A stretch of DNA of 29,968 bases from Candidatus Lindowbacteria bacterium RIFCSPLOWO2_12_FULL_62_27 (GTDB lineage: Bacteria; Lindowbacteria; 2-12-FULL-62-27), in the NCBI GenBank assembly GCA_001784175.1, contig MFPR01000010.1:1145-31112 (forward strand). The letters are read 5' to 3'. Below the pieces are notes generated by a model. It was not told where the DNA came from. It ran no database searches and saw only the letters and a program-made list of their open reading frames with translations. Position numbers and translations under genes: made by a program. Below are positions 22,945 through 29,968 of the stretch, in pieces. Within the stretch, counting starts at the first letter, position 1, and every line of letters starts with the position of its first letter.

Positions 22945-24103
22945 GGGTATTCTGTCCCTCGGCGTTTTATTGTTGGGCTTTTCCTCCGCGGGCGCGCAGG
23001 TGACGGAGGTCGATCCTGATCCCAAGGGCGTCGCGTCGGGCGTGTCCGGGCAGGTGTGGGTGCTTGAGCCGGAGGCGTCATCGCCGAAAGCGCTGGCCGA
23101 TTCGGATCCCGTGTTTGAAGGCAGCCGGATCACGTCGGGCGAGGGCGCCTTTGTCGAAATTGATCTGATCGACGGCAGCGAACTCAAGATCGACGAGATG
23201 ACGCAGGTGGACCTGTCGAACGTGGACGCGCAGCCCGAGTCGCTGGAGCGGATGGTGGACCTCTCGATGCTGTACGGGACGCTGCGCGTCTCGGTCCAGA
23301 ACGGATTTTCCGACCGGAGCGTTTTCAAGGTCGTGACGCCCGTGTCGGTGGCCGGCGTGCGCGGCACCGATTTTGCGGTCGAATACGAATCAGAGGACGA
23401 ATCGCAGGTGGACGTATTCGACGGCGAAGTCGTGGTCGGGCAGGAAGGCGCCAAGGAGACAGTCGAATCGGGCGAGTCGTCCCGCGTGGGCCGCGGCAAG
23501 GGCATCACCAAGGAGCGCCTGAAGGAGGACCGGCACGAGCGCTGGGAGCATTTCAAGGAGTCGATGCACGATCACCGGCAGGAGCGCGCCGAATCGGTCC
23601 TGCGTGAAAAGATCGAGCGGGTCCGTGCGGAGAACCCCAACGATCCGCGCTTGGCCGGGCTCGAAAACGCATTGCAAAACGTGTCGAAAGACCGGACCGA
23701 GGCCCGGTCAAAGCTCGAGGCGCGCCGTGAAAAAATGAAAGACCGGCGGGAGGAGCGGCGCGGGCGGATGCGCGAGTTCGCGCAGAAACACGGCCGCGAG
23801 CGATTCGAGGAGGCGCGCAAGTTCCGCGGCGGCGCCATGACGCCGGAGGAGCGAAAGGCCGCGCAGGAAAAAATGGGCGAACGCCGCCGGCAGGCGCGGG
23901 AGAAGGCGGTGGAACAGCATCAGAAGCGCCGGGAGAAAATCAAGGACCGGCGTGAGGAAAAGAAGGATCAGAAACAGGAGGGGCTGAAAGACCGCCGCGA
24001 GAATCGCCAGGACCAGATGAAAGACCGCCGCGATCAGCGCCGCGACAAGATGCAGGACAAGCGCGAGCAGAGGAAAGACACCCGCCAAAAGCACCGGCGT
24101 TAA
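22937..24103 (+). CDS. FecR-domain protein with long charged coiled-coil tail
   Basis: 388 aa. Signal peptide (about 1-20, ending AGA), then a FecR-like beta domain (about 35-165): GVSGQVWVLEP, FEGSRITSGEGAFVEIDLID, GSELKIDEMTQVDLS, LYGTLRVSV, FKVVTPVSVAGVRGTDFAVEY. The end of this block is the conserved FecR motif. The rest (about 170-388) is almost wholly charged (repeats like KDRREE, RRDKMQDKREQRKD), probably one long alpha-helix or coiled coil. It lacks the sigma-factor-binding N-terminal domain and helix of classical FecR, so a regulatory role is uncertain; a structural envelope or periplasmic protein is equally likely. Its stop shares bases with the convergent carbamoyltransferase stop. 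Confidence 0.78.
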   Translation: MNRGILSLGVLLLGFSSAGAQVTEVDPDPKGVASGVSGQVWVLEPEASSPKALADSDPVFEGSRITSGEGAFVEIDLIDGSELKIDEMTQVDLSNVDAQPESLERMVDLSMLYGTLRVSVQNGFSDRSVFKVVTPVSVAGVRGTDFAVEYESEDESQVDVFDGEVVVGQEGAKETVESGESSRVGRGKGITKERLKEDRHERWEHFKESMHDHRQERAESVLREKIERVRAENPNDPRLAGLENALQNVSKDRTEARSKLEARREKMKDRREERRGRMREFAQKHGRERFEEARKFRGGAMTPEERKAAQEKMGERRRQAREKAVEQHQKRREKIKDRREEKKDQKQEGLKDRRENRQDQMKDRRDQRRDKMQDKREQRKDTRQKHRR

Positions 24104-25818
24104 GAGGGTTTCGTCTCCACCACGTACTTCTCCATAAACAGCGCGTCGAGCTGGCTCTGCAGAAACGCGTCGACGCAGTCTTCCGCCGAGCAGACGATGG
24201 GTTCCTCGTGCATGTTGTAGCTGGTGTTGATGAGGATGTTCAGGCGCGAGAGCCTTTCGTATTCGACCAGCATGCGGTGCATTTCGGGCTGTGGGTGTTT
24301 GCGGATGATTTGTGGGCGCGCGGTGTTGTCGACGTGAACGATGGCCGGCGCTTCCTTGCGGCATCGCTCGTTGGCGTAGAGCGTGGTCGTCATGAACTCG
24401 AGCGGGTAAAGGCATTTTTCGTAATCGACGAAATAGTCCTTTAATTTTTCCTCCAGCAAAATCGGCGCGAACGGCATGAACTCGCTTCGATTGAGGCGTT
24501 TGTTCAGCCAGTCGTTCACCGTGGGGTCGGTCGCCTGGTAGAGGATGGACCGGTGGCAGAGCGCGCGCGGGCCGTACTCCATGGGGCCGCGACACCATGC
24601 GACGCATTTGCCCGCCGCCAGCATCCGGGCCGCCTCCAACTCCGGCGCGTCGACGACGCGGTACGAGAGGGCGTGTCGTTCCAATGCGGCTTGGATGGAC
24701 GATTCTGTCATGCCCGGCCCGAAATAGACGTGGTCGAGCCGCCGCGGTCTGGACGTTTCCGGTTCGGCCCTCGCGTGGACGTGGAGGGCGCTGCCGGCCG
24801 CAAGTCCTCCGTCGCCCATGTGCGGATGAATGAACATCTCGTCGACCTGCGGGATTTTTGCGATTTCCTGATTAAGCCGGACATTGGCGAAGACGCCGCC
24901 GGCGAGGCAGATTTTCGCGCGGCCGATCCCCAGTTTCGCGTAGGCGTCCTTCACGAAATCGCAGACGGTCTCCTCGAGACTTTTCTGAACGCCGGCCGAA
25001 ACGTCCTCGCGGGACAGGCCCTTGAGTTTTTCAGTGAGAAACGCGATCTGTGGTTCGCGGTAACGCCCGTAATTGTGAAACCGGAACCGGCCCGGCTCGT
25101 AGCGGATCTGCGACCGGAAGAAGTCAATGGTCCTGTTCGGATCGCCGCGCGCCGCCAGCCCGGTGACCTTGCCCTCGCGCCCCGGTTTAAATCCGAGAAT
25201 TTTGTTGATGTACGAATAATAGAGTCCCGGCGAGTGGTAGAAGGGCACGCGGTTGACCGGCCGCATCCGCGCGCCCTCGCAGAGCGCGACGCGGGAGCAG
25301 AGGCCGTCGCCCGAGGCGTCGACCGTCAGCGCGATCGCGCGGTCCCAGCCGCTCGTGTAGTACGCGGACGCGAGATGCCCGATGTGGTGGTCGACGACCT
25401 TGATCGGCGCGTTCACGCCAAGTTCGGCGAGGCGCCGGCGCGTCTGAAACATCCGCGGCAGAAGAAACATCGACACGTGCGCGGCCAGCACCAGCCGGAT
25501 CCCGAGGTCCGTCCCGAAAAACCAGCGGTCGAGCCGCGTCGACTGTAGAATGGACAGGACCGTTTCGTAAAAGCCAGGATGCGGTTCCCAGTCCCACACG
25601 TATTCGGGAATGTGGATGTAGCTCGCCAGCGCGACGAGATCGACCTCGTGCGGCTTGAGGCCCGACGTCTGAAACGCCTCCCGGATCGACTCGGCCGGGA
25701 AACACGTCGCCAGTTTCCGCCGGTTGTACCGCTCCTCGTTCGAGGCCGCGACGATCTCGCCGTCGACGACCAGCGCCGCCCCGCTGTCATGTTCCGCGCT
25801 CACGCCGAGGACTTTCAT
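24100..25818 (-). CDS. Carbamoyltransferase, NodU/CmcH type
   Basis: 572 aa from the ATG at 25818, which overlaps the upstream stop (ATGA). Transfers a carbamoyl group from carbamoyl phosphate (via carbamoyl-AMP) to a hydroxyl of a sugar or other small molecule, as in NodU and antibiotic O-carbamoyltransferases. N-terminal domain: VLGVSAEHDSGAALVVDGEI, then VVDHHIGHLASAYYTSGWD (paired His), VDASGDGLCS, GREGKVTGLAARG and AKICLAGGVFANVRLNQEI. C-terminal domain: CRGPMEYGPRALCHRSIL (the adenylate-site EYGPRALG-type motif), LNRSEFMPFAPILLEE and LNILINTSYNMHEEPIV. Full length. It follows a membrane glycosyltransferase, so a surface or secreted glycan is the likely target. Confidence 0.92.
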   Translation of the reverse strand: MKVLGVSAEHDSGAALVVDGEIVAASNEERYNRRKLATCFPAESIREAFQTSGLKPHEVDLVALASYIHIPEYVWDWEPHPGFYETVLSILQSTRLDRWFFGTDLGIRLVLAAHVSMFLLPRMFQTRRRLAELGVNAPIKVVDHHIGHLASAYYTSGWDRAIALTVDASGDGLCSRVALCEGARMRPVNRVPFYHSPGLYYSYINKILGFKPGREGKVTGLAARGDPNRTIDFFRSQIRYEPGRFRFHNYGRYREPQIAFLTEKLKGLSREDVSAGVQKSLEETVCDFVKDAYAKLGIGRAKICLAGGVFANVRLNQEIAKIPQVDEMFIHPHMGDGGLAAGSALHVHARAEPETSRPRRLDHVYFGPGMTESSIQAALERHALSYRVVDAPELEAARMLAAGKCVAWCRGPMEYGPRALCHRSILYQATDPTVNDWLNKRLNRSEFMPFAPILLEEKLKDYFVDYEKCLYPLEFMTTTLYANERCRKEAPAIVHVDNTARPQIIRKHPQPEMHRMLVEYERLSRLNILINTSYNMHEEPIVCSAEDCVDAFLQSQLDALFMEKYVVETKPS

Positions 25819-27413
25819 CGGACGTCGTACACCTCGATCCGGCCCATCCCCTTGCGTTTGAGTTCCACCCGCCAATTGCCGCTGCGCATGAAGTAACCCC
25901 AATCCAGGAAAAGGCCTGTCGATGGGTAGACCCGTCCCTCAAACACCTGATCCGGCCGATGCGATTCCATCAGCTTTCGAACGGACGCGTACGGATAGGA
26001 GTAGGTGGCCTGGTATCGGTCGATGACCCAAAGGCCGGGCGCGACCGCCGGCGCGGTGTCGCCTGACGGCACAAGTTCCGCTCTGTTTTTTCCAAGGTAA
26101 TACCGCACCGCCATCGGGTTGGTCGCGTAGACGGTCGCGGAGGCCTCCTGGCCCGCCAGCCATCGGCCGGCGGCCGGCCAGGCCGAGGACACACGGGTTT
26201 CCTGCCACGCGCTGAATGCGCCGAGGGCGACGAGCGCCGAAATCAAGCCGGCCACGGATTTTCTAGCCCAGTCAGGCACGATCATCGAATTAAACCAAGC
26301 GGCATATTCCATCCATCCGAAAGCCGAAACGATAGCAAAAAACGGAATGCTTGTCATGACCGCCCTCGGCCCGTCCCCCCGCGTCACGAGACTGAATCCC
26401 ATGAGCGGCACCCACGCTAAAAGGCATACCAGCCGCCGGACCGGACAGCGCGTCCGGACCGTGGCCCAGAGGCCCAAGGCCATCCCGCCGGCCCACCAGA
26501 GCCAGTCGAGATAAATGTAGGATTGAAACATGCCGGCGTGCAGCCGGAACATCGCCCCCACCGGATTTTCGCCCGCCGGCACGTCCAGGAACAGCCGGGT
26601 CCAAAACCCCTGAAAATAGGTTTGGATCCCCTCCGGCAGGTCGCCTCCTCTCCATATATATATACGGTAGGGCAACTCGATGAGGGCGAGCGGGACGATC
26701 ATCCCGGCGACGAGGATCGCCGCCCGCGGCAGGCTCCGGCGGCAGGACACGAAATCCCAGAGAAACACGAGCGGCAGGATCAGGACGCACCTGTAATTGA
26801 CCCCGATCGCCACGCCGTACGCAAGGCCAACGCCGAACAGCAGCGCGCCGGACAGCGCCGTGGCGCCGATGGGGGCGTCCCGCCGGAACCGGAGGGCCAG
26901 CGCGGCGTGGAGGAGGACGGCGGCGGTCATGAAAAAAATCGCGTCGGCCTCCGCAAGCTGCGACCGGCTGTACATCACGTGCGCGCGGGAGATGGCGCAA
27001 AGCAGCGCTGCGAGGATGGCCGTGCCGGCGGAGAAATATCGCGCGGTCCACAGCCCGACGATCGCGATCGTCAGCGTGCCCGTCACGGCCGCCCAGAGCG
27101 CCCCCGACCATTCATCGCGCAGGCCGGTGACGATTGAGAAGGCGGCCATGAAAAATCCATGGAGATGTTTGGGCGTGAATCCCGGCGGCAGGCCGTCCAT
27201 CTCGCGGATGAGAAACCCGGAATTCAGCCGCCCGTCGCGCCAGGCGTCGAGGATCGCGCCGCGTTTTTCGAAGACGTCGGTCCAGAATCTGACTTCCAGC
27301 ATGTAATGCGGCTCGTCGTAGTGGCAGAATCCGTGGCCGGAGAGGTTCCAGGTGCGAAGGAAAAGTCCGAGACAGCAGGCCGCTAAAACGCCGGCGATGA
27401 GTTTTGGGCGCAG
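25815..27413 (-). CDS. GT-C-fold membrane glycosyltransferase (no standard start codon)
   Basis: Inner-membrane glycosyltransferase of the GT-C (PMT/ArnT/DUF2029-like) type, about ten helices. Using only the ATG at 27302 gives 495 aa but cuts off the first helix and loop. In frame upstream, the DNA reads LIAGVLAACCLGLFLRTWNL, then HGFCHYDEPHYMLE: a membrane helix followed by the DE-type acidic motif of GT-C enzymes. This frame is open back to the aldehyde dehydrogenase stop (27417-27419), and the only plausible start is CTG at 27413. The protein would then be about 532 aa. No ribosome binding site is seen. The lumenal C-terminus is beta-like (VFEGRVYPSTGLFLDWGYFM). It likely transfers a sugar from a polyprenyl carrier. 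Confidence 0.75.
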   Translation of the reverse strand: MRPKLIAGVLAACCLGLFLRTWNLSGHGFCHYDEPHYMLEVRFWTDVFEKRGAILDAWRDGRLNSGFLIREMDGLPPGFTPKHLHGFFMAAFSIVTGLRDEWSGALWAAVTGTLTIAIVGLWTARYFSAGTAILAALLCAISRAHVMYSRSQLAEADAIFFMTAAVLLHAALALRFRRDAPIGATALSGALLFGVGLAYGVAIGVNYRCVLILPLVFLWDFVSCRRSLPRAAILVAGMIVPLALIELPYRIYIWRGGDLPEGIQTYFQGFWTRLFLDVPAGENPVGAMFRLHAGMFQSYIYLDWLWWAGGMALGLWATVRTRCPVRRLVCLLAWVPLMGFSLVTRGDGPRAVMTSIPFFAIVSAFGWMEYAAWFNSMIVPDWARKSVAGLISALVALGAFSAWQETRVSSAWPAAGRWLAGQEASATVYATNPMAVRYYLGKNRAELVPSGDTAPAVAPGLWVIDRYQATYSYPYASVRKLMESHRPDQVFEGRVYPSTGLFLDWGYFMRSGNWRVELKRKGMGRIEVYDVR

Positions 27414-27416
27414 ATG

Positions 27417-28901
27417 TTAGACGATTCGAAAATAATCGACCAGCGTGCAGCGGCGCTCGCGCGTGAAGGTCGCGGCGGTCGTGAATCCCTCTCCGGTCCA
27501 GCCGGCGATCGAGAGCGTCGTGTATCCTTCGCCGCCGAACCCCAGTCCGGCGAGCGAGGGGCCGTTCTTGACGAAGATGTTGGCGTTGGAGGCGCGGGCC
27601 ATGTCGGACAGCCGCGCGATGTTGGTCGAGTGCATCGTAAAGGTGTGGCGGAACCGGTGTTCGGCCAGAATGGCCCATTCCTTGGCCTGGTCGTAATCCT
27701 TGCAGCGCACGATCGGCGTGATGGGCATGAGCTGTTCGGCCATGACGAGGGGATGATCCCAGTCGACTTCCAGAAACGCGTGCGTGATGCCGGCCGGCGC
27801 CCGGATGCCGGCCTGGGCCAGAATCTTGACCGCGTCCTTGGCGATGAGTTCCTTGTTCACCCGGGGATGCCGTTCGCCCGAGCCGGAATCCTCCACGATG
27901 ATGAGCTTGGTGAGCCGTTCGGCGTCCCGGCCCTTGATCTCGACCGATCCGTTTTTTCCCATCTCGGCCTTGAAGTCGTCGCAGATGGACGCGACGCAGA
28001 ATATTTCTTTTTCCCCCGTGCAGAGCGCGCAGTTGTCGAACTGCGCGCCGAACACCGTATCCTTGGCGGCCTTGGGCAGCACGCACGTTTCGTCGACGAC
28101 CACGGGCGGATTGCCGGGCCCGGCCGCGAATACCTTCTTGCCGGACGACATCGCGACCCGGACGATCTCGCGCCCGCCGGTGACCAGCGTCGCGTCGACG
28201 CCGGGATGGTTCATGAGTTTCGTCCCGCTCTCCTGACTCGGGTTGCCGATCGCGCAGACGAGATGTTTCGGCCCCCCGGCCGACTCGATCGCGAGTTGAA
28301 GAATCCGCGCCGCTTCGCAGGACACCTCTTTCGCGTTCGGATGCGGATTGATGATGACGGCGTTGCCGGCCGACACCATTCCGATCGAGTTGTTGACCAC
28401 GGTCGACGGCGGGTTGGTGGTCGGCGTGATGGACACCATGACGCCGTAGGGCGCTTTTTCGACAAGGGTCAGCCCGTGGTCGCCGGTGAATGTGACGGGA
28501 TGGATGATCTCGGGTCCGGGCGTCTTGCGCGCGGCGAGTTCCACTTTCTGCATCTTGTCCGGCATTTTCCCGAATTTGGTTTCGCTGACGGCCAGTTCCC
28601 CGAGGCGCCGCGCGTTTTCAAGAGCGGCGGCGCGCATGGCCGCGACGATTTCGAATCTCTTTTCCAGCCCCAGCGCCATGAGTTCCCGCTGCGCCTGCCG
28701 GGCGGCTTTGGCCGCCGCGTCGGGATCGTCGAACGTCGAATCCCCGCCGACGGCCTTGCGGGGCCGAAAGTCCATGCTGGGCGAGGTTGCGCGGCCGGGC
28801 GCGGAGGAAAAGATCTTGCCTCCCGTGCCGACCGTGTAGCGCTGGCGCACCTTCTCCATCACTTTACCGACCACCTGATGAATTTCCTGCTCGGATGCCA
28901 T
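27417..28901 (-). CDS. BMC-associated CoA-acylating-type aldehyde dehydrogenase (PduP/EutE-like)
   Basis: 494 aa, ATG at 28901 with GGAGGA 5 bases upstream. Oxidises an aldehyde to acyl-CoA with NAD in a microcompartment. Residues 5-22 (QEIHQVVGKVMEKVRQR) are an amphipathic encapsulation-type helix, followed by a flexible linker. The nucleophile region is QFDNCALCTGEKEIF, with Cys294 the best candidate and Cys291 nearby. Other motifs: GVMVSITPTTNPPSTVV (cofactor-entry region), GNAVIINPHPNA, the TGG nucleotide loop and VKNGPSLAGLG. Full length. The next gene upstream is a BMC shell protein, 59 bases away, so a microcompartment role is well supported. Confidence 0.92.
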   Translation of the reverse strand: MASEQEIHQVVGKVMEKVRQRYTVGTGGKIFSSAPGRATSPSMDFRPRKAVGGDSTFDDPDAAAKAARQAQRELMALGLEKRFEIVAAMRAAALENARRLGELAVSETKFGKMPDKMQKVELAARKTPGPEIIHPVTFTGDHGLTLVEKAPYGVMVSITPTTNPPSTVVNNSIGMVSAGNAVIINPHPNAKEVSCEAARILQLAIESAGGPKHLVCAIGNPSQESGTKLMNHPGVDATLVTGGREIVRVAMSSGKKVFAAGPGNPPVVVDETCVLPKAAKDTVFGAQFDNCALCTGEKEIFCVASICDDFKAEMGKNGSVEIKGRDAERLTKLIIVEDSGSGERHPRVNKELIAKDAVKILAQAGIRAPAGITHAFLEVDWDHPLVMAEQLMPITPIVRCKDYDQAKEWAILAEHRFRHTFTMHSTNIARLSDMARASNANIFVKNGPSLAGLGFGGEGYTTLSIAGWTGEGFTTAATFTRERRCTLVDYFRIV

Positions 28902-28960
28902 GCGGTCCTCCTACCCAGACCCCCTCTGCCCGCCTGAAACTACTTCTGAGTAGGCCTTGT

Positions 28961-29251
28961 TCAGCCGCCTTCGGTGGTGTGGATCGGGAAGATCGGGTCG
29001 AGATCGCCGTGCGGTCTCGGAATCACGTGAGCCGACACCAGCTCGCCCACCCGCTCCGCCGCCGCCGCGCCCGCATCCACGGCCGCCTTACAGGCCGCCA
29101 CGTCTCCGCGAACAAGGGTCGTCACCAGCCCGGATCCGATTTTTTCATACGCGACCAGTTTCACCTTCGCCGCCTTCACCATCGCGTCAGAGGCCTCGAT
29201 CAACGCCACCAGCCCCCGCGTCTCAATCATGCCCAACGCTTCCATGCTCAT
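28961..29251 (-). CDS. BMC-domain shell protein (PduA/EutM-like hexamer)
   Basis: 96 aa, single BMC domain (residues 3-85), the building block of microcompartment facets. [20 protein letters not shown] and [20 protein letters not shown] are hallmark segments; the pore-loop motif is KIGSG (37-41), as in PduA-type shells. The domain is followed by a short C-terminal tail rich in Pro/His/Asp ([16 protein letters not shown] in part). A purine-rich GGGGGAGG ribosome site lies 11 bases upstream. It is the first gene of the apparent operon with the aldehyde dehydrogenase, glycosyltransferase and carbamoyltransferase. Only one shell gene is visible; pentamer and trimer shell genes would be needed elsewhere. 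Confidence 0.95.
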   Translation of the reverse strand: MSMEALGMIETRGLVALIEASDAMVKAAKVKLVAYEKIGSGLVTTLVRGDVAACKAAVDAGAAAAERVGELVSAHVIPRPHGDLDPIFPIHTTEGG

Positions 29252-29288
29252 CTGCCGCTGTACCTCCCCCTTTAGGGTTGAATGTAAT

Positions 29289-29334
29289 CGCTCGAAGACT
29301 GGCTATCATACGCTCGAAAAGAGTGTCAAGGCAA
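29289..29334 (-). promoter_or_regulatory. Putative BMC operon promoter with direct repeats
   Basis: On the minus strand, TTGCCT (29334-29329), an 18-bp spacer and TATGAT (29310-29305) form a plausible promoter. CGCTCGAA on the plus strand at 29289-29296 and 29311-29318 is a direct repeat with a 22-bp period, i.e. two helical turns, flanking the -10; it may bind a regulator. Confidence 0.4.
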
Positions 29335-29360
29335 TCATGTGCGCATCTCGGGAAAGCGCA

Positions 29361-29385
29361 GGCACATCGCGGTCTGGAATCGCGG
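29361..29385 (+). pseudogene. Remnant matching the N-terminal ATPase motif of the downstream Hsp70-like gene
   Basis: 25 bases that match 29826-29850 at 22 positions. Read in the same frame both give GTSRSGIA, the phosphate-binding loop of an actin/Hsp70-type fold, and all three differences fall in third codon positions. The surrounding sequence does not continue the similarity, and the frame is closed after about 20 residues. It looks like a decayed duplicate of the neighbouring gene. Confidence 0.4.
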
Positions 29386-29472
29386 GTGCCCTGTTCGCTT
29401 TCGCGGTCATTTCTCGTTTACTCAAATAGAAAGACACAAAAGCAGATGCGGGTTCTCAAGGAGGCGGGGCAA

Positions 29473-29667
29473 ATGAAAAAAGAAGATCATTACGATCTGC
29501 TTCCACACTTTCTAGCATGGATAATCACAACGGCGATCAACGTTGTCGCGGCCATCATGGGTTGGTTGATTGCCGCTTCGATTTTAGCGCATTGGTACAT
29601 GTTTCTATTTGTGGTCATCTTTATTTTCACGTGTGTCAAATGCGCCCTCAAAAACGCAAGGCAATGA
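29473..29667 (+). CDS. Small two-helix membrane protein
   Basis: 64 aa, ATG at 29473 with AAGGAGG 7 bases upstream (better than the in-frame ATG at 29446). Two long hydrophobic helices (about 12-32 and 36-58) with a short loop, cytoplasmic-type basic end (KCALKNARQ). The gene is AT-richer than its neighbours. No family recognised. It lies divergent from the BMC operon and ahead of the Hsp70-like gene, so it may share their regulation. Confidence 0.6.
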   Translation: MKKEDHYDLLPHFLAWIITTAINVVAAIMGWLIAASILAHWYMFLFVVIFIFTCVKCALKNARQ

Positions 29668-29777
29668 ACAGGACGAGCAACGTGATTTTTGCGGCCGGCA
29701 TGTTCGGTTTTTCGCTTCCCGTTCGTTTTCCTTAATAAGAAGGGCAACAGAGCCCAAAACGAAAGGGAGGCGGCAAC

Positions 29778-29968
29778 ATGCAGTTTTTCAAACCCAAAAA
29801 TCAGACGGCGATCGGGATCGATCTTGGCACATCACGGTCCGGAATTGCGGCGGCGACGGTGGACAAGGAAAAGGGGCTGGACGTTCAAGCGCTTGCCGTC
29901 GGCGAGGGCAGTTCAGGCGGGGAGTCGTATCGGATCCCTTCCGTCGTCGTGTGCAGTAAAACCACGGG
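29778..29968 (+). CDS. Hsp70/actin-fold ATPase, 3' partial
   Basis: ATG at 29778 with GGGAGG 7 bases upstream; the gene runs off the right edge after 63 codons. The N-terminus AIGIDLGTSRSGIAAATVD is the phosphate-1 loop of the actin/Hsp70 superfamily, and YRIPSVVVC resembles the PSVV segment of DnaK. It could be an Hsp70-like chaperone or an EutJ-type protein of BMC operons, since a BMC locus lies next to it; MreB or PilM relatives are less likely given the DnaK-like PSVV. The family cannot be settled from the piece seen. Confidence 0.7.
   Translation, partial: MQFFKPKNQTAIGIDLGTSRSGIAAATVDKEKGLDVQALAVGEGSSGGESYRIPSVVVCSKTT

Noticed and set aside
21871-23556. 561-codon minus-strand frame across the GAF and secreted protein genes
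   Set aside because: Spans three genuine plus-strand genes and has a Ser/Arg-rich reading typical of antisense frames in GC-rich DNA.
27414-28937. 507-codon plus-strand frame opposite the aldehyde dehydrogenase
   Set aside because: The minus strand is clearly an aldehyde dehydrogenase with all family motifs.
28961-29300. Cobalamin riboswitch upstream of the BMC operon or the cobO gene
   Set aside because: The leaders are too short (about 50 bases at the BMC operon; cobO starts 80 bases from a divergent gene) for such a riboswitch and I see no B12-box-like conserved sequence.
29664-29735. 23-codon frame overlapping the small membrane protein stop (ATGA)
   Set aside because: Too short to support by itself; no ribosome site beyond the coupling and no recognisable sequence.

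Overview
The window is GC-rich, gene-dense DNA from an unnamed bacterium, probably an uncultured diderm. The case for a diderm is an exported repeat protein with a FlgD-Ig/sorting-type C-terminus beside a PorV/UPF0164-like outer-membrane protein, a periplasm-facing NrfHA nitrite reductase, a PilM/N/O assembly locus and bacterial microcompartment (BMC) genes. That mix suggests an FCB/PVC-type or candidate-phylum lineage such as Omnitrophota or Elusimicrobiota. This is an inference from gene content; there is no rRNA or marker gene here to settle it.

Layout. 1-6815: the 3' part of a giant tandem-repeat surface protein, overlapping a PorV-like protein that carries a helical-repeat tail. 6908-7633 (-): a secreted protein of unknown role. 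7787-10214: nrfH, nrfA and a small acidic membrane protein. 10216-11196 (-): a Qng1/HhH-glycosylase-like protein with a four-cysteine C-terminus. 11266-13208: DedA membrane protein, SAM methyltransferase and a precorrin-2 dehydrogenase-like protein, converging on a CobO-type cobalamin adenosyltransferase (13205-13804, -). 13886-16126: a PilM-PilN fusion, a PilO-like protein and a short RDPF-ending protein, preceded by a good promoter that would give a leaderless mRNA.

16172-20027 is an accessory island. It holds an N-terminally truncated caspase-like gene, a two-gene unit of a small DUF5678-like protein and a retropepsin-like aspartic protease (-), a group II intron with its reverse transcriptase inserted inside an inverted repeat, and a set of palindromic repeats. 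No secretin gene follows the pilus genes, so the island may have interrupted that operon.

20028-24103: a membrane-anchored GAF-domain protein with a degenerate GGDEF domain, then a secreted basic protein overlapping a FecR-domain protein with a very charged C-terminus. 24100-29251 (-): an apparent four-gene operon running from a BMC shell protein to a CoA-acylating-type aldehyde dehydrogenase with an N-terminal encapsulation-type helix, a GT-C membrane glycosyltransferase and a NodU/CmcH-type carbamoyltransferase. 29473-29968: a two-helix membrane protein and the start of an Hsp70/actin-fold ATPase.

The most interesting pieces are the unusual BMC/glycosyltransferase/carbamoyltransferase operon with an Hsp70-like gene beside it, the retropepsin pair, the FecR/coiled-coil pair next to a degenerate GGDEF protein, and the intron inside an inverted repeat. 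Several gene pairs overlap by a few bases, and three convergent pairs end within a base or two of each other.
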